In this document: positions 56,901 to 64,000 of the stretch, piece after piece | How positions within the stretch are numbered: the stretch's first letter is position 1 | Layout: each line of letters begins with the position of its first letter | Origin: Gymnogyps californianus | Lineage: Eukaryota > Chordata > Aves > Accipitriformes > Cathartidae | Length of the DNA stretch: 64,000 nucleotides | Direction: 5' to 3' | NCBI RefSeq assembly: GCF_018139145.2 | Contig: NC_059478.1 | Span: 2,976,001-3,040,000 of the forward strand | Made by a program: the position numbers and the translations under genes | The notes under the pieces: model-generated | The model's input: the letters and a program-made list of their open reading frames with translations, nothing else | Databases searched by the model: none | Told to the model about the DNA's origin: nothing

Positions 56901-59900
56901 TGGTCTTCAGGAAGGTCTCCTCATGTTGATATTAGGAAATCGTTTGTCTCAGATGGCAGTTACAGATCGTGCTTTGGCAACACACCGTTGCCCATGCAGT
57001 TATTTTCACACAATGATTTTATCAGGTGAGCAGAAGAAGATGGAAGAAATATTTTTATTTAACATAAGCAATGAAATTAATTGAAAAAAGTCAGTATACA
57101 CAGCTGTAATACTCAAGCTACCAGCTAGAATCAGCGAGGCCACATTTGCCACTAATTAACCATCTTGTTTTCTTGCTCAAAGGCCAGCAACCAGGCAGGT
57201 TTTCTTGTATGACAGGTCAATTTGATTTCTTTTGCTTTGTTCTTTGTATCATAGGGGACAAGATTTGTACGTGGGCAGGAGAAGCACAAGCTCCTTACAG
57301 TGCCAATCCCATTCAAGGCTGTAGAAGAAAACCTTTTAAACAACATAGGTCATGTGCAAAGCTTCTTAAGAGAAAGAGGGCTGGTGTGAAGATTTCACAA
57401 TCTGAAGCATTCACACTTGTAACCATCCTTGGTCCTAATAGTCATTAAAATCATTTGAAGCAGTTAAACTTAGCATGAAAAAGGGACAGCAAATACCAAA
57501 TTTTTATTTCATACAACATAAAACACCCTCTTATCACCTTTTATTAGTAAAAAAGACATTGCCAATGTTTTTTCACTACTTCCTGCATGCTTTTTTTTCT
57601 TTTTTAAGAGAAACTTCTCCCCAAAAGCCACCCTGCAGATGATACTTGACTGAACCATTACTTGTAAAGTACCGTATTTTTGTGCAGCACCCTCAAGATT
57701 TCTTGCCTTTTACACTAAAAGCATTTTTGGAAAACTGAATGATTCAACCTATTCACCTGACAAGTAATGCAGTAACAAGGCTAAATAAGAACAACTATTT
57801 AAATGTATCTAGATTAAAAAAACACCATGTAAGAATGCAACCACTACAGCAGTTTACACACATTTGTTGCAAATTTTTACAAGGGTTTGGTTTTTGTAAA
57901 ATTTCTCTTCCTCAAGACCTTACAGTAAACATCCAGACCCTCCTATGTACACACAGATACTGGCAGAGAATAGATGGAGCCCCATCCCTGTGTCCAGTCT
58001 GTTCGCTAGCAGTTCTCTATAGTTACAACCCATTCTTGTTAGCGCCAGTTACAAGGGTCCGAATGGACCTACCTGGGCTTCTAAATACCAAGATACTGCA
58101 AGAGCAGATGCTTATCACAAAGCCCTGCTTTTAGCAATACAGCAACACAGTAGTGTTTATGTGAAAAATTAATTCTCTTCAGACCGAAATCCTGCGTGAC
58201 CACAGCGATGTCTACAAATTCTTGTGTTACTGTGAGTTTTATGGACATGCCTTAGTTTTTCCACATGGAAACATAAATGGAAGTGAATGGCTTTGATCTC
58301 AAACTGTCTAAAAAACTACATTATGTTAGTGTCAAGAGTGCATACTGGGAAGGTGCAGGGGGGAAAAAATATCCAACTTACTATTATGATAGCTATTAAC
58401 ATATGTCAGTAAGCAAGACAGAAGACTGGGGTTATGAAGAATTCCTCCCAGAGCGTAGATTTCCACTTTGATGTCAGATCAGGCACAGAATTCACATTAT
58501 ATCCTATGTTATGAAGTAACAACACAAATACACATAACCTGTCACTACACTCGCAAAAGGAATCCTCTCTGTTCATCTGATTTCTATTAAGTTTAGCAAT
58601 AGGCCTTGGAATTAACATTCAATTCAATTTTATACTTTTGTTCACAAGCCAAATGAAAGAAGTGTAGAAGAAAAATTGCACATAAACAGAAAAACTGACA
58701 AAGGCTCCTGTTTGAATAGCAAGCTGAGAACAGATTTCTTACAGCGTAAATAAAGATCAAAACATTCAATAGGGATAAACAAAAAGTAGCCTTCAGCATT
58801 AATCAGCCAGTCACATTCATCTGTACTTTCGGCATCAACCAAGTGAACCTAATTAAAAAGGAATAGTATCTTTGGACATTATTATCTTGCTTCATTCACT
58901 TGCCAGCTGTCTCACTTCGCTGCCAAGTTCCCACTGATCTCCTTCCCAATCCACCCTCGACCATGTGGAAGCGCAGGGCGTGCTGTCCTGCATCATCCCT
59001 TGCCCTGGCACTCTGCAAAAGCGATGCTGCACAACAAACCATGGAAACATCTGTTTCCCTAACTGCTTATGCGTTAGCTCAGGTAAAAGATACACAGCAG
59101 TAGCATTCAAGGTTGCTTTTGTGAGACTCTCCACAAAGCTTCCAAGCACAAATTTAACTTCTGTAGGGTGGAGGGGGAGCATTATTGGGATCTTCTTGTT
59201 GTTCAGCCAGGGAGTACGCACAAGCTGCAATTTCACCAATGGCAACAGCACACTTTGCTACCGCAGGACAGAACAAGTTGATCTGCTGTGATATACTATG
59301 CAGCATCCACCCCAGCACTAAAAAGTGTGCTGTGAAAGACAACAGGGGAAGGATCACCCATTTTCTCTCCGTAGCCAAAAGAACTGCCTCCCAAAAGACA
59401 CGCAGATATGCACTACAGTCAAAGAGTCTTCTCACCAAAGTTGCTCTTCATAACCTCCCTGCACTTCCTTGTAACTTGGCATTCACTGACCATATGCAGA
59501 CACCATCAGAAAAAATTAAGCGCATGATAAGTATTCACCAGCTGTGAACAAGAGGCCATAAAGAAAGTGTCTGACACCATACATACCACATGCCTGGCCT
59601 TTACAATGACCTCCCTGCAGGAGAAAGACCTGCAGAAGGAGAGGAAACGGGTTCCTTCCTCCTCATGTCCCTGTCCCGGGTTTGTACTCAGCCCTAGAAG
59701 TTGGCAGACTCAGGAAAAAACACTTGGTGAACACCTTTATAAATGAAAATGAAAAAGTCAGGCTTCCTGCTCCAGCAGAGCAGCGCTGACATGCTGCAGA
59801 TAAAGAAACATCATCTTGGAAAACCAGTACATTACAGAAAGTGAAATAGGGAACTTCGATCTCTGGAACCTAGTGGGTTCTTCTCAGGGGATGTGTCCCG

Positions 59901-62900
59901 ATCTTCACGTGATAGAGAGACAGTTCACTTTATTGAAATGTAAATTGAACTTTTTTATGCTCCTGTGTATTACCAAGGACTGCACACAGCCCTCTTGGAA
60001 GGGTCGCCAATCCAAAACCTTTCCTATAGCTACAAGTACAATACTTAACAGTTTAATTAATGACTTCCTTGTGCTTTTTATTAACTGTTGCAGTAACAGA
60101 GATCAAATATCCTGCAAGAAGCTAGTTTCCAAGAGATCCACATGGTATATTGCCTTGAACCAAAGGTTTGTGTAGGCCAGAAGACACCTAGAAGTATTCA
60201 TTTCTAAACATGTTATGGTTCCACTCCTCCAAAACCCCTCTTAGAAATCCTTCTAAAGGCCTACATTTTCTGTGAGAAAGCAGCAAGAAAATAATAAGCA
60301 AGAAATCAAGTGACAGAAATTAAGATGCATGACACTGATTTCCTGTTTAATACCCTAAATCTTTCATCAAGTTAGGACTTAAGTTCTTTGGAGCAAGAAC
60401 TCCTCCCACGATGCATAATCTGAAGACCATAAAAAACTACAAAAGCTTAATCACCACTTATTTAGTTGAATTTGTGACAAATTATCTAAAAGACACAGAA
60501 AACGTAAAGATATTTCTAGCTGGATGAGAGCGCTTTGTTTGTCCTGCTTTTGTATTGATCTGTAAAGGATCTCACCCGGGGAATATTATCAAAAGAAACC
60601 TCCCAAACAGTAAATTCAGGCCAACTCATGAAATCAGGCCATAAGAGTGATTGGTCTAATAATGCAAACAATTTTTTCCCCCATCAGTTCCCTTTCACCA
60701 AACATAGAAAAGAACCTCTTACAAACGGTGGCTATGTAGAGAAGACAAATGAACTTGGGGATACTCATTAATTTTCTTGAGTGACAGAAAGGCTGTCTTG
60801 AGCCTCCAGAGAGGCTGCTCAGGCAATTCCTGACCCTTCTGCTAACCTGCATTTCCTGTGCAAGAGGCTAGTTTCCAAAAAACAGCTTAATGACTATCAT
60901 TGAGCCTGCTGTGAATGATAATTAGCACCTAGGATACGTACTGATTCATCTCTCTTTCTTTGAAAGAATACTGACTTTTGCATCAAAGCACATTGCTGAG
61001 AGTTCAATTGTTCTACTTCCTGCTCTAACAGGAGTGGAAGTGTCACAGTGATAACAGATTTGAGACAGTAACTTTAAAATACGCGGCTTGGAAAAAATAT
61101 CAACTCACCTTCTCAGACAGTTCCAAATAACAGCCTAGAAAGAAGCACAGAAGGCACTAAACTGCTTTTCATTCTTCAGGACAGACACCTTGCATTTAAT
61201 TAACTTTCTAAATTTGAAATAGCAAGTAAAGCAGTAATACTTCTATTCTATTCCTTCTCATTTTCTCCATGTTAAAGAACTCAGTACAGTCTAACAAATT
61301 TCTCCTTGCCCGTTATTACAGTGCGTATCCATGTATCTAAGTGATATTCACACAATCAGTTATACAGAGATCTCAAAAACTAAGATGTTTATTTCTGTAT
61401 TGCCTCTTTTCAGAGAAAAGAGCAGAGGAAATTCAGGGAACAAAGCACTGGGTTATGCCAAGGATGTAACTTACCTTTTGTCCATCTAGACAGTCTCTTT
61501 CCTGGAATTATTCCAGATATAAGTACATTCATGCTGAAAGTCCTACTGTGTTAATTCAGTTCTGGTTTCTGCTCCTTGTCTGGGATGTACCTGAGCATTA
61601 CCATTGCTTTGGTTGAGCCAAGTCACATACATTGTCTCCTGGGCAATTTTTTTTCAACCTGCATTTCAAGCTATTAGTTGGCTGTTAAGTGTCCACATCA
61701 GTTCCCTACAGTAGACAACACACTTGTATCTTGTCAGGCTAAGAGGTCCCGCTCTCCCTCGCTGCACATCTAATGTAGCTGACTCTGTTCATACAGTAGG
61801 ACGGTACTCTTGTCACGTGTTGACTTGACAAAAGATCACTTAGCAGACTGTTATTACAGCAATGACATTTCTTCAATGCCCGAAGTCAAACATACACTTT
61901 ATTTCTCCTGTGGGCAGGTGGAACACATAATATGTATGCTTATTTCTTGCACGTGCAGCTTAGGTGCTTCTAGCACTTAGCTGCTAGCACAGATCACTCT
62001 GAATTATTTAACAGTGCTATGTGTAAGCAGATGCTAAAAATGCCTTTCAGTTGTGATGGTGATACCACACAGGCATTTAAACATTTTTAAGTGTTCAGCA
62101 AATAAGCAGGTAAAGGAAACCCACCATGCTATGGACAGAACAGTAACTACAGCATGTATGATTTTATTTTACCTGTACATTCAGATAAAGAAATACATCC
62201 AAATAGTATGCTGACCTGCATGCTGTTCATCAATGAGCCCAACGCACAGCAGCTGGCACTTGATTACCTTAGATGGCTCCCAGTAAGACAAAGGTTCAGT
62301 GTTGCCTCACTTCTTGTTCATCTACTGCTGGAATTCATCATATGCTGAGATTACTAAACTCAAACATCTCTACTAATCACCAACATAAACACAAGCAAAA
62401 GCTGTAAGAGTTTCTACATACTATACAGCTGTGTTGTAGAGGCAAAAGACACTTGCAATCATTAAAAGAAGTGCTTCATTGTCTACTCTTACTTACTCAC
62501 ACCAGAAAACATGCAAAACCAAGACTACCATAAAATCACATTCAGCATCACCCAAATTTCAGGGATCTGAGTTTTAATTGTGTATTTGAATTCTTGGAGG
62601 GGGAAGGAAACAAAAAAACCACCACAAGTCAACCTCTTCAGCATGCACATTGTTTCAATTAAAAAAAACAAAACAAAACCACAAGCATAAGTTCCTCAAA
62701 ATCCCCCCCCAAATCAATACCACTTATGTGTATGAAAGCATCAAGAACAAAACATCAAGCTACCAAAACACACCATATTAATTCAACCTGATAAAGATGC
62801 ATATAGCAAACTCATATTTTGCCTACAAGACTGTAACAAACTGGAAAAAAAAGTTTACATGCTTATGGAATTTGCCTCATCAGTGAGAAATATCTCATTG

Positions 62901-64000
62901 AAAAGTTTATAGGATCATCAATGTTTCACACTCCTGGCCATCACACAGCTGCAATATGCTCCTCCAGGCTTCTGATAAATTATATGAAGCATCTGAAAAA
63001 GTAGTGAATGCCCTTACAAATTCATTTATGTTTCCACATAAGAGCAATCTGTTGGCAGGACCTGAGCAATGCACACTATGTAGCCACCATTTAACAAGGT
63101 CAAAAGATCAGCGTGTACTTTAAAAGTTAGTCATTGCACTCAGTCAGCACCAACACAATCCTAGAAGGCTTGAGAGCTTATACTCCTTGAAATTTATAAA
63201 ACTGCATTCAATGACCTTTCAGACTACTCGGAGCAGTATACTGCCACTCCACAAACAGGCACAAGTTTTAAACGAGATCTTCATCTAGCTGTGCTCAGTA
63301 TTAGTGTGGGACAATTAATGACCTGGTATAGTATGTTCTTCTTAACAGAGAACACACAACTGGGGGGAAAAGTCAACCCTCATTCAAGATTTCAGTCTGT
63401 ATTTGTACAGCTGCTGGCACAAAAATCAGATTAATATTCTCTTTCAGAAGCAGCCGCATCAAACTGAAAGCTTTCAAAACAAGGGTTTACTACAATCCAC
63501 TTAAGCACGTAAAGCAGATGCTGGGTTATTTTTAGAGCTACCAACATTTGTTCTCTGCCTTAACTCCCACTCCAGAAAGAAAATGGGGATGAAAGTAGCG
63601 TTTATTCTCTTATGATCCAAAATTCAGAGATCTATATGGAACTGTCCCAACAATAATAAAGGACTTCAGTATGAATTTAATTTGACATTCTGAATTACTT
63701 GCAACTACACAAAGCATGAACCATCTCAATCTATTAACAAGACTTCAAATTTCCTTCTTCAGAATGTTAATAATGACAACCCTATAAACCTTTTGCTTCT
63801 TACATATAGCCACCCTTTACTCTTCTGCTGCCAAATATAAACTGTTCTTTTGAATACTATTCTAGACCCTATCAAGCACGACGGGTTGTACATGACACAA
63901 TCACACACCAGAGTACCTCCAGAAATCTGATAGAAATCATTTTGTCCAAGCAAACTAAAATGATCACGAATAATAGCGCATACAACCATCCCGATACCAT
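53930..64000. other. HMCN1: exon-free region, probably the intron before HMCN1 Ig3
   Basis: I scanned the minus strand for the expected preceding exon (second half of Ig2, pattern DAGEYxC with splice sites) and for VWA sequence, and found neither in about 10 kb. Open frames on both strands are short and unlike known families, except the doubtful retroviral-like piece at 58892-59438. Simple poly(C) and A runs occur near 62640-62715. Confidence 0.7.
58892..59438 (-). mobile_element. possible decayed endogenous retrovirus pol remnant
   Basis: Two overlapping minus-strand frames (59154-59438 and 58892-59251) are offset by a frameshift. The first has a CPAVAKCAVAIGEIA stretch and the second has EVKFVLGSFVESLTKATL. 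Together they loosely recall the region between reverse transcriptase and RNase H in gammaretrovirus-like pol. No catalytic motif, LTR or other gene is visible, and stops surround both frames. This may be chance. Confidence 0.22.

Noticed and set aside
57739..58134. 131-codon plus-strand open frame upstream of the array
   Set aside because: No family resemblance, no splice or promoter context and mixed composition. A minus-strand reading near 57950 looked briefly like an Ig F-strand but lacks the tryptophan half, phase and splice sites.
59816..60175. 119-codon plus-strand open frame
   Set aside because: Nothing recognisable; the length is within chance for AT-rich DNA.
1..64000. CRISPR arrays, operons, phage or plasmid features, tRNA and rRNA genes
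   Set aside because: None present. The DNA is vertebrate, with spliced exons, avian repeats and no spaced direct repeats or full tRNA cloverleaf.

Overview
The window comes from a bird genome. It is AT-rich vertebrate DNA with long introns, and it carries a CR1 LINE 3' end with the avian (ATTCTATG)n tail plus pieces of avian-type ERV LTRs. The species cannot be told from the sequence. Nothing prokaryotic or plasmid-like is present.

One gene can be supported: a central piece of HMCN1 (hemicentin-1) on the minus strand, so the 5' side of the gene lies at high coordinates. I place 36 coding exons between 53929 and 2124, 5,606 nt of coding sequence in all. They encode 20 consecutive immunoglobulin (I-set) domains, Ig3 to Ig22 if counted as in human hemicentin-1 (numbering from memory of the human protein). 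The N-terminal VWA domain and Ig1-2 should lie beyond 64000. Ig23 onward, the TSP1 repeats, the G2F domain and the EGF modules should lie below position 1. Every exon was placed by splice sites, reading phase and match to the hemicentin pattern (C...W...DxGxYxC).

The layout is very regular. Every intron between domains is phase 1, so each Ig domain is a symmetric 1-1 module. Four domains (Ig9, Ig13, Ig14, Ig21) are single exons. The other sixteen are each split once, at differing places and in all three phases.

One exon is broken. In the second exon of Ig11 (33216-33362) one nucleotide is missing near 33251-33253, which shifts the frame to a stop at 33225-33227. The other 35 exons are open, so an assembly or read error, or a rare allele, is as likely as a real loss.

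Regions outside exons: 1-2123 is intron. Region 53930-64000 has no recognisable exon and probably belongs to the large intron before Ig3. The introns hold simple repeats, CR1 pieces and two avian LTR pieces, and a doubtful decayed retroviral pol remnant lies near 59 kb. I found no second convincing gene, no RNA gene and no clearly new system.
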